This document shows positions 54,527-61,010 of a stretch of 64,000 nt of DNA, in pieces. The position numbers were made by a program, and so were the translations under genes. Under the pieces are notes generated by a model. That model did not search any database and had not been told where the DNA came from. It worked only from the letters and a program-made list of their open reading frames with translations. Source of the DNA: Microbacterium sp. TNHR37B (lineage in GTDB: Bacteria > Actinomycetota > Actinomycetes > Actinomycetales > Microbacteriaceae); assembly GCF_001620065.1 (NCBI RefSeq), contig NZ_LQGV01000001.1, positions 992,001 to 1,056,000 on the forward strand, read 5' to 3'. Position 1 is the stretch's first letter. Every line of letters starts with the position of its first letter.

Positions 54527-55179
54527 GCCGCGTCTCCACCCGACCGCGGCTCCGCGGGGATGATGCCGCCGAGGAGCATGACGGCCACGACGGACATCGC
54601 GAGCGGCCCGGCCGTCGCGTAGATCAGGTAGTGCCAGGGACTGCCGACGAAAGTGGCGACGACCACGACGGCGATGAGGGCGATCCCCAGCACGTATTGC
54701 GCCGGCGAGCGCCAGAGGGCCCCACCCGCGAGGTAGAGCACGCCGACCAGGAGCACGAACAGCGCCGGGTACAGCAGGTTGGTGGTCTCCGGTGACAGCC
54801 CCGACTTCTGCAGGCCCATGAGGAGCAGCCATCCGCCGATCATCGCGATCATCCAGGAGTAGCCGTAGAGGGCCCCTTGGAGCTGCGATCTGCCCGAGAT
54901 GCCCGATGCGGCGCTGCGGAGTCCCGCCACGATCGACCACACGATCGCGGCGGCGATGAGTGAGCCGAATACGGTCCAGGCCACGGGGGCGGGGAGCACC
55001 GGCGCACCGCCGATCCCGTCCCCCAGCATGAGGGCACCGAACCCGAACAGCCAGGCCGCCGCCCAGACGAACAGGAGCGTCGAGTACATGCGGGTCAGGC
55101 GACTGTGCGTCCGGCGACGCGTCGACTGCATGACCTCGAACATCTGCGCCGGGTCGAGGGAGGTATCGTCATCGCTCAT
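54523..55179 (-). CDS. Membrane protein encoded first in the exporter operon
   Basis: A 218-residue protein with six membrane helices and a cytoplasmic N-terminus of about 35 residues carrying a Met/Arg-rich motif (FEVMQSTRRRTHSRL). No family was recognised with confidence. Such proteins are often found next to HTH_34 regulators, so it may be a signal partner or part of the exporter. ATG 55179 is at the edge of an operator palindrome and 7 bases after the proposed -10 box, so no binding site is used. Confidence 0.8.
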   Translation of the reverse strand: MSDDDTSLDPAQMFEVMQSTRRRTHSRLTRMYSTLLFVWAAAWLFGFGALMLGDGIGGAPVLPAPVAWTVFGSLIAAAIVWSIVAGLRSAASGISGRSQLQGALYGYSWMIAMIGGWLLLMGLQKSGLSPETTNLLYPALFVLLVGVLYLAGGALWRSPAQYVLGIALIAVVVVATFVGSPWHYLIYATAGPLAMSVVAVMLLGGIIPAEPRSGGDAA

Positions 55180-55215
55180 GCAAACTACTTTGCACTGCAA
55201 ACTAGTTTGCGTCAA
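55180..55215 (-). promoter_or_regulatory. Promoter of the exporter operon with two tandem 14-bp palindromes
   Basis: GCAAACTAGTTTGC (55197-55210) is a perfect palindrome; GCAAACTACTTTGC (55180-55193) differs by one base. They are separated by 3 bases. On the minus strand, TTGACG (55215-55210) and CAAAGT (55192-55187) are spaced 17 bases and precede ATG 55179. One palindrome fills the promoter spacer and the other covers the -10 box and start site, so repression is expected. Confidence 0.75.
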
Positions 55216-55230
55216 GCCGACAGCGATGCC

Positions 55231-55890
55231 TCAGCGCAGGCCGGGCCGATGCAGAGCGTGAACCAGCACGTCGACCGCGAAGGCCTGCACCTCCTCGCGC
55301 GGCCACCCCCGCTCGATCCCCCAGAGGCGCCAGAGTTCGGGACTGAGGATTCCGTGAACGATGTCCGCCGCCCGATCCAGCGGAACGGCCACCCCGTGGA
55401 GCAGGCCCACCAACGCCCGCTGATCACGATGACGACCATCCTCGAGCTCCTTCAGGTCGGGCAGGAGAGCGGCATCGAGGGTCGCCGCCTCCGCCACCAC
55501 GCGCCAGATCGGGTAGGCGCGGGCGGCGAGAGACACCGACTCTCGGACGAGGATCTCGATCTGCACCGCCGGGTCCGTCTGGACCGCGAGCTCCGTGACC
55601 CACGACGCCTCACTGACGGCCGCGACGGCTTCACCGGCCAGCACCGTGTCACGCACCACCTGACGCAGGAGCTCACCCTTGGACCCCACCGCGAGATAGA
55701 TCGTCTGCACCGACACTCCCGCACCGGCGGCGACGGCGCTGAGTGAGGTGGCGCCGTACCCGTCGGTGAGGAAGGCATCGCGCGCCACCTCGATGATGCG
55801 CGACCGCGTGCGCGCACGGTCGTCGCGGGCGCGGGCGCGTCGTGCACGAGCGTCGTAGGAACGACGGGCTTCCGAATCTCCGGGCGGCAT
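55231..55890 (-). CDS. TetR-family transcriptional regulator
   Basis: A 219-residue regulator. The N-terminal helix-turn-helix (about 28-75) contains IIEVARDAFLTDGYGATSLS and GVSVQTIYLAVGSKGELLR. The ligand-binding domain is of the C-terminal TetR type. A basic tail of about 25 residues precedes the domain. ATG 55890 is 6 bases after TAGAAT on the minus strand. It is divergent from the glycosyltransferase gene, a likely target. Confidence 0.9.
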   Translation of the reverse strand: MPPGDSEARRSYDARARRARARDDRARTRSRIIEVARDAFLTDGYGATSLSAVAAGAGVSVQTIYLAVGSKGELLRQVVRDTVLAGEAVAAVSEASWVTELAVQTDPAVQIEILVRESVSLAARAYPIWRVVAEAATLDAALLPDLKELEDGRHRDQRALVGLLHGVAVPLDRAADIVHGILSPELWRLWGIERGWPREEVQAFAVDVLVHALHRPGLR

Positions 55891-55896
55891 GGTCTA

Positions 55897-55926
55897 ATTC
55901 TAACTTGAACCTGATTCCAACCTGAA
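55897..55926. promoter_or_regulatory. -10 box and repeated inverted elements between TetR and glycosyltransferase genes
   Basis: TAGAAT on the minus strand (55902-55897) is the TetR -10 box. Two related 12-base units, TTCTAACTTGAA (55898-55909) and TTCCAACCTGAA (55915-55926), match at 10 of 12 bases, 17 bases apart; the second extends to ATTC-N6-GAAT. They are candidate TetR operators. Confidence 0.5.
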
Positions 55927-55939
55927 TTGAGACACTCCG

Positions 55940-57238
55940 ATGTCCACCGTTCTGCTCGCGTGCGCTCCCCTGCGCGGCCATGTCGACCCTGTGCTCGCCG
56001 TGGCCCGCGGCCTCGTCGACGACGGTCATCGCGTCGTGGTGACCACGGGGTCGCGGTTCGCGGCACGGGTCGATGCCGCCGGGTGCGAGTTCGCACCCCT
56101 CCGGGGCCGCGCGGACTACGACGAGCGCGACCTGGACGCGTATCTCCCGGATCGGCACCGGTATCGCGGTCTCGCCCTGTCGCAGTATCAGCTGCAGCAC
56201 ACCTTCATCCATCCACTCCCCGACCAGTGGGCGACGCTGGAGGCGCTGCTGACCACCCTGCGCCCCGACCTCGTGATGACCGATCACCTCTTCGCCGGCG
56301 CAACACCCCTGCTCGCAACACCCCGACCGGAACGCGTCCCCGTGGTCGGCCTGGGAATCGGTCCGCTCGCCCAGCTGAGCATCGACACCGCCCCGCCGGG
56401 AATGGCCCTCCAGCCGTCGTGGACTCCCCTCGGCCGCGTCCGCAACCGGCTGCTGAACGCGATGGCGACGAAGGTCGCGTTCCGCGATACGCAGCGGCTG
56501 GCTCGCCGGCTCTTCGAGCGCGCGACCGGTCGTCCGCTCCCCCGGGACTTCCCGTTCATCCTCGACCTGACCTCGAGATTCGATCGGCTGCTCCAGCTGG
56601 GGCCCGGTGAGTTCGAGTACCCCCTGACCGATCTGTCGCCCGGTGTGCGGTTCGTGGGGCGACCGACCCACGCCCTGCCGTCGATCCCGGTGCCGGGCTG
56701 GTGGGACCAGCTGTCCGACGGCAAGCCGATCGTGCATGTGACCCAGGGAACGCTCGCGAACGCCGACACCTCGACGCTCCTCCGGCCTGCGCTTGACGCG
56801 CTCGCCGACCTCGACATCCACGTCGTTCTCAGCACCGGCGGCACGCCGGTCGCGGACCTCGGCCGTCTCCCCGCGAATGCGAGAGCGGCGGAGTACCTCC
56901 CCTACGACCTCCTCCTTCCCCGCACCGCCGCCGTCGTCAGCAACGGCGGGTACGGCACCGTTCTCGCCGCCCTCGCGCAGGGTGTTCCCCTCGTGGTCGC
57001 CCCGGGCGCGGAGGACAAGCCCGAGGTGGCGGCGCGCGTACGATTCTTCGGCGTCGGGATCGACCTGCGGACCGAGCGACCCTCCCCTGCGGATCTCCGC
57101 CGGGCCGTCGTCGCCGTGCTCGGCGAGCCCCGCTATCGCACGGCGGCGTCGATCGTCGCTGTCGCCATGGCCACTTCTCGGCCGCACGATGCGGTGCGCG
57201 ATGAAGTGGACCGCCTGCTCGCCCTCGAGCACCCCTGA
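55940..57238 (+). CDS. MGT-type glycosyltransferase (GT1 family)
   Basis: A 432-residue UDP-glycosyltransferase-fold enzyme. The N-terminal acceptor domain begins STVLLACAPLRGHVDPVLAV, and the C-terminal donor-binding domain has SNGGYGTVLAALAQGVPLVV, the GT1 nucleotide-sugar motif. It resembles macrolide and small-molecule glycosyltransferases. The acceptor is unknown. It is divergent from the TetR gene and followed by a strong hairpin. Confidence 0.88.
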   Translation: MSTVLLACAPLRGHVDPVLAVARGLVDDGHRVVVTTGSRFAARVDAAGCEFAPLRGRADYDERDLDAYLPDRHRYRGLALSQYQLQHTFIHPLPDQWATLEALLTTLRPDLVMTDHLFAGATPLLATPRPERVPVVGLGIGPLAQLSIDTAPPGMALQPSWTPLGRVRNRLLNAMATKVAFRDTQRLARRLFERATGRPLPRDFPFILDLTSRFDRLLQLGPGEFEYPLTDLSPGVRFVGRPTHALPSIPVPGWWDQLSDGKPIVHVTQGTLANADTSTLLRPALDALADLDIHVVLSTGGTPVADLGRLPANARAAEYLPYDLLLPRTAAVVSNGGYGTVLAALAQGVPLVVAPGAEDKPEVAARVRFFGVGIDLRTERPSPADLRRAVVAVLGEPRYRTAASIVAVAMATSRPHDAVRDEVDRLLALEHP

Positions 57239-57241
57239 GCC

Positions 57242-57283
57242 GGGTGCTGGCGCCCCCTGGGGGAGATTAGGGCGCCGGCACCC
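57242..57283 (+). terminator. Terminator hairpin after the glycosyltransferase gene
   Basis: Arms GGGTGCTGGCGCC (57242-57254) and GGCGCCGGCACCC (57271-57283), 13 bp with one G-U pair and a 16-base loop. The remaining gap to 57377 holds nothing recognisable. Confidence 0.7.
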
Positions 57284-57377
57284 ATGGGCGGGTCGGCGGT
57301 GGGGACCGCTGCCCGCCGGGCCTTCCGGCCACCGTCACGATCCGGTCCCTCCCTCACCGGACACCGCCAGAGAGGGA

Positions 57378-58325
57378 ATGACACCGACGATGAGGTCACT
57401 GATCGCCTACAACGGAGCCGACAGCGGCCTCGGCAACCGCATGCGCGTCGTGCTCGGCGCGAAGGTCCTCGCCGAACACGAACGGCGGAAGCTCTTGTAC
57501 GTCTGGCCCACCGGAAAGCTGTTCGGGCCCCGGCTCACCGACCTCTGGGACTTCGCCGGCGGCACCAGGATCTCCCGCTCGGTGAGCCGGGCGCTGGCAA
57601 AGCTCTATCCGTACGAGACCGCCGACCTCGCCGCCGCGCCGGCTGCCGTGCGCGCCCGGCGGGTGCGGCAGATCCGCACCGGCGGCGAGCTGAGGCTTCC
57701 CGCCGGTCTCCGATCGTGGCGGGAGGAGTTCCGAGACCTCACCCCGGCGGCCGACATCGCCGAGCGCGTGCGGGTGTTCTACGACGAACAGCTGCGGGGC
57801 AGATCGTACGTCGGAGTCCAGATCCGCGCCCACGCCGTGTCCCATCCGCAGACGAAGGAGGCCTCTCCGGTGTCGTGGTTCGTCGAGCGGATGCGGCAGA
57901 TCGCGGCGCGGCAACCGGACACCGCGTTCTTCGTCTCGTGCGACGTCCCCGATGTCGTCACGGCGCTGAGGGCAGAGATCCCGCACGTCCATGCCCTCGG
58001 CGACAAAGGCGAGTACAACACCGTGGCGGGAGTGAAGTCGGCGATCGTCGACCTGTACCTCCTCGCGTCGTCCGGGTACGTCCTCGGCCCGCACTACTCG
58101 AGCTTCCTGCACCTCGCGGATTACCTCGCCGGGGAGCAGATCCCGATCGAGACCTCGCAGCACACACCCCCGGACATCGTCGACCTCGATGCCCGGGGGT
58201 GGGTGGCGGACCCTTTGCGTCCCGCTCAGCGCTCGGCGTGGCGCGGGGGCGGCGCGTTCAGCCTCGCCGCCGCAGCGCCAGACCCGCTCCCACGACGGAG
58301 AGGGCACACCACGCGACGACCATGA
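57378..58325 (+). CDS. NodZ-like fucosyltransferase-type glycosyltransferase
   Basis: About 315 residues. The protein starts with the glycine-rich nucleotide-sugar element YNGADSGLGNRMR and contains YVGVQIRAHAVSHP, close to the V-G-x-x-I-R motif of NodZ/FUT8-type fucosyltransferases, and FFVSCDVPDVV. The final 25 residues are a low-complexity tail encoded in a 68-base overlap with the convergent ABC-2 permease gene. ATG 57378 and ATG 57390 are both possible starts, neither with ideal spacing from GAGAGGGA. A degenerate copy of its 3' end lies at 60932-61010. Confidence 0.75.
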   Translation: MTPTMRSLIAYNGADSGLGNRMRVVLGAKVLAEHERRKLLYVWPTGKLFGPRLTDLWDFAGGTRISRSVSRALAKLYPYETADLAAAPAAVRARRVRQIRTGGELRLPAGLRSWREEFRDLTPAADIAERVRVFYDEQLRGRSYVGVQIRAHAVSHPQTKEASPVSWFVERMRQIAARQPDTAFFVSCDVPDVVTALRAEIPHVHALGDKGEYNTVAGVKSAIVDLYLLASSGYVLGPHYSSFLHLADYLAGEQIPIETSQHTPPDIVDLDARGWVADPLRPAQRSAWRGGGAFSLAAAAPDPLPRRRGHTTRRP

Positions 58326-59049
58326 TCCAGGCGCGGCCGGAGACCGGGAAGTCGGTCGTCACGAGCCCGCCACGCATGAGCTCGGCCATCGATTGCAGCG
58401 GCAGCCAGTCGTGCATGCTCTGCGCCCACGCCGGCATCCGATCGGCCGGGAAGCTGATGGGGGTGAAGAGCATCACGAGGAAGACAAAAACCTGGCTGAT
58501 GAGCAGGGCGGCCGTCGGCGGGAGGAGACAGGCCAGCGCGTAGCCGATGGACGCTGCCGTGAGCGACACCAGGAGCACGACCACGACGAGCCACCACGCC
58601 GGTGCCAGCTCGACGTCGAACCGCAGAGCCCCCGCGACCACCCCCGCCGAGATCCCCGGGAGGGCGATCAGCGACCAGACGGCAAGGTCGGCGAAGAGGT
58701 AGATCTCACGGGAGATGGGCAACGTCCGCATCCAGTCGAGGCTCCCCTCGGTGCGCGCCTGGCTCACCCACTGCGGCGTCATGACGAGGCCCACCATGAT
58801 GAGGGCCGCCGTGGGTGCGCCGGTGGCGAGGTACAGCCCTGACAGCGGGTCGGGCTCGCCGATCAGGAGCCCGTAGCCGATCACGGTCGCCACGGCGAGC
58901 AGCAGTTGCACGAGCACGAGGAGCGGCAGCATGTGGAGGGACCTGCGCGCCTGCCACTGCATGAGCAGAGCCAGTTGCCGCCACCACGCCACACCGGCCG
59001 GCGCCGATGAGGCCGCGAGGGACGCGGAGCTCGCGACGCCGGCGCTCAT
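58258..59049 (-). CDS. ABC-2 type exporter permease
   Basis: A 263-residue six-helix permease with a polar N-terminus and the ABC-2 signature segment FTPISFPADRMPAWAQSMHDWLPL. It pairs with the ATPase at 59046, and the genes overlap by 4 bases. Its 3' end overlaps the convergent NodZ-like gene by 68 bases. Confidence 0.9.
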   Translation of the reverse strand: MSAGVASSASLAASSAPAGVAWWRQLALLMQWQARRSLHMLPLLVLVQLLLAVATVIGYGLLIGEPDPLSGLYLATGAPTAALIMVGLVMTPQWVSQARTEGSLDWMRTLPISREIYLFADLAVWSLIALPGISAGVVAGALRFDVELAPAWWLVVVVLLVSLTAASIGYALACLLPPTAALLISQVFVFLVMLFTPISFPADRMPAWAQSMHDWLPLQSMAELMRGGLVTTDFPVSGRAWIMVVAWCALSVVGAGLALRRRG

Positions 59050-59987
59050 GCCGCCACCTCCTCGGGCTGCGACACGATATCGATATAGATGTCTTCCAGC
59101 GAGGCGGGGCTGAGCGCGTAGCGCTCGATGCGGTCGTCGGCGACGCGCGCCGTCGCCCACGCGACGATCTCGGCCGCGCGGTCGGCCGAGACGGCGAGCG
59201 AGGCGTGCGTGGCACCCCGGAGCACCGGATGGTCTCCGTCGAGCCAGCCGGGGTCGACCCCCGCGATGAGGTCGACCTCCAGCACCAGGCGCCCGGCACG
59301 CGAACGCACGAGTGCCCCCGGGGAGTCGGCCGCGACGACGACACCGTGATCGAGGATCACGAGATCGTCCACCACCCGCTCTGCCTCCCGCACGTTGTGC
59401 GTGACGAGCAGCACGCCCGCCCCGTCGTCGGCCAGTCGGCGGATCTCCCCCCACAGCAGCCGCCGGCGCACGGGATCGACGTCGTTCGTGGGCTCGTCGA
59501 GCACCACGAGACGCCCGGGGACGATCGCCGTCATCGCGAACGCCGTCAGACGCGCGATTCCCCCGGACACCTTCTGCGACGGTGTGGCCGCCCAGTCGCC
59601 CAGGTCGAGGGCGTCGATGAGCTCGGTCGCGCGCGCTCGCATCGCGCCGGTCGCGCCTCCGCGCATCCGCCCGACCAGTTCGATCGCCGTTCGCGGGGAG
59701 AGCCCGGTGATGGGCACGTTCGCTTGGGCCTGAACGCTCACCATCCGCCGCGCCAGCGCGGGGCGGGCGATTGCGTCGACGCCATCGACCACGACGGTCC
59801 CGGAGTCAGGGCGCAGGAGCCCCACCACCTGGTTGACGAGCGTCGACTTCCCGGCGCCGTTGTGGCCCAGGAGGCCCACCACCTGTCCCGGCGCGACCGT
59901 GAGGTCGACACCCGCGTTCGCGTGGACCACCCGTCCGCCCCGTCCGAAGCTCTTCCGCAGACCGCGGATCTGCAGCACATCGTTCAT
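59046..59987 (-). CDS. ABC exporter ATP-binding protein
   Basis: A 313-residue DrrA-like ATPase: GHNGAGKST, QAQANVPITG, VSGGIARLTAFA (a divergent signature motif in place of L-S-G-G-Q), VVLDEPTNDVDP and VTHNVRE. The changed signature helix is worth noting, but Walker motifs are intact. A C-terminal coupling domain follows. ATG 59987 has GAAAGGTG upstream. It is divergent from the TetR gene whose operators fill the gap. Confidence 0.9.
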   Translation of the reverse strand: MNDVLQIRGLRKSFGRGGRVVHANAGVDLTVAPGQVVGLLGHNGAGKSTLVNQVVGLLRPDSGTVVVDGVDAIARPALARRMVSVQAQANVPITGLSPRTAIELVGRMRGGATGAMRARATELIDALDLGDWAATPSQKVSGGIARLTAFAMTAIVPGRLVVLDEPTNDVDPVRRRLLWGEIRRLADDGAGVLLVTHNVREAERVVDDLVILDHGVVVAADSPGALVRSRAGRLVLEVDLIAGVDPGWLDGDHPVLRGATHASLAVSADRAAEIVAWATARVADDRIERYALSPASLEDIYIDIVSQPEEVAA

Positions 59988-60001
59988 GGAACACCTTTCA
60001 A

Positions 60002-60076
60002 ATACCGGTCGGTATCTGAACCGTACTCCGAATACCACTCGGTACTCAAATCCTCGTACCGATCGGGATGTACGAT
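60002..60076. promoter_or_regulatory. Three tandem palindromes between the ABC-2 and TetR genes, with TetR -10 box
   Basis: Boxes ATACCGGTCGGTAT (60002-60015, arms perfect), ATACCACTCGGTAC (60032-60045) and GTACCGATCGGGAT (60056-60069). The TetR -10 box TACGAT (60071-60076) lies next to the third, 6 bases before ATG 60083. The arrangement suggests autoregulation and control of the exporter. Confidence 0.7.
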
Positions 60077-60082
60077 GGCCCG

Positions 60083-60886
60083 ATGGCGGAACGCGAGGAC
60101 GAGGTGGGGTCGGCCGCGCGCGCGTTCGCGGAAGCCGTCACCGCGCTCACGAAGGCGGTCGGCAGCGGACTGACCGATGCGAGCAAGGAGATGAGCGAGA
60201 GCCTCGCCGTCTCCCTCCGCGATGCCTCCCGCGAGCTCGCCCAGGCCTCGACCCAGGTGCGCCGTGCCCGGGGAGGCAGTCGCGAACAGCGCGATGCGCA
60301 CCGCCAGACGGCGAGCACGCGACGCCGCGCGCAGGCCGAACGCACCCGCGCCGACCTCATCGCCGCGGCGCGCCAGGTCTTCGCCGAGCGCGGTTATGAG
60401 GGCGCGAGCGTCGGCGACGTCGCTGCCGCGGCCGGCTACACCAAGGGCGCGGTCTACGCGAACTTCGACGGCAAGGAGGATCTCCTCCGCCAGATCGTCC
60501 ACGAGCTGTCCGACGAGCAGGACCGCTGGTTCGCCGCGCAGACGGGCAGGCCGCTCGCAGACGTGTTCGCGGAGGCGTGCGATCCCGAGGTCTCGCTCCC
60601 CTCCACGCTCCTCTCCCTCGAGCTCTACGCGTACGCGGTGCGCCACGCCGAGGCGCGCGACGACCTCGCCCCGTACCTGGCCCGGAGTTGGGACCATGCC
60701 GCCCGGCTCATCGCCGCCGCACGCGCAGGCGTCGACGCGGAGCCGTCACAGGGCGATCGCGACACGGCACTCACCGTGCTGTCGGTCCTCACGTTCGCCC
60801 AGGTGCTCGACCCGATCATGGGCGACGCCGAGCCACTCCGCGCCGCCGCGCGCATCATCGAGCGGCACCTCTCCGCCGCCGGGTGA
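60083..60886 (+). CDS. TetR-family regulator with long N-terminal helical extension
   Basis: A 267-residue protein. The TetR helix-turn-helix starts only near residue 93 (RADLIAAARQVFAERGYEGA, then AGYTKGAVYANFDGKEDLL), preceded by about 85 residues of Ala/Arg/Ser-rich, heptad-like sequence that looks helical. Typical TetR proteins have 10-30 residues there. ATG 60083 is 6 bases after TACGAT; an in-frame ATG at 60068 lies inside an operator. It probably represses the divergent ABC exporter. Confidence 0.87.
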   Translation: MAEREDEVGSAARAFAEAVTALTKAVGSGLTDASKEMSESLAVSLRDASRELAQASTQVRRARGGSREQRDAHRQTASTRRRAQAERTRADLIAAARQVFAERGYEGASVGDVAAAAGYTKGAVYANFDGKEDLLRQIVHELSDEQDRWFAAQTGRPLADVFAEACDPEVSLPSTLLSLELYAYAVRHAEARDDLAPYLARSWDHAARLIAAARAGVDAEPSQGDRDTALTVLSVLTFAQVLDPIMGDAEPLRAAARIIERHLSAAG

Positions 60887-60931
60887 TGGCGCGAGCGGGC
60901 ACCGACAGAGCGCGAGCACAACAGCGTCGAC

Positions 60932-61010
60932 GAGGAGAGGATCCCGATCGAGATCTCGCCGCACACTCGCCCCGGCCGTCATCGATCTCGATGCTCGGGG
61001 CGGGCGGTAC
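60932..61010 (+). pseudogene. Remnant of a NodZ-like fucosyltransferase 3' end
   Basis: About 75-80% identical over roughly 78 bases, by hand alignment, to 58131-58208, the 3' part of the intact gene. The shared block includes ATCCCGATCGAGA and CTCGATGC. In the frame of the intact gene it reads I-P-I-E-x-S-x-H-T and then shifts because of a one-base insertion near 60967. The rest of that copy is missing. It overlaps the 3' end of the P-type ATPase gene. Confidence 0.7.
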
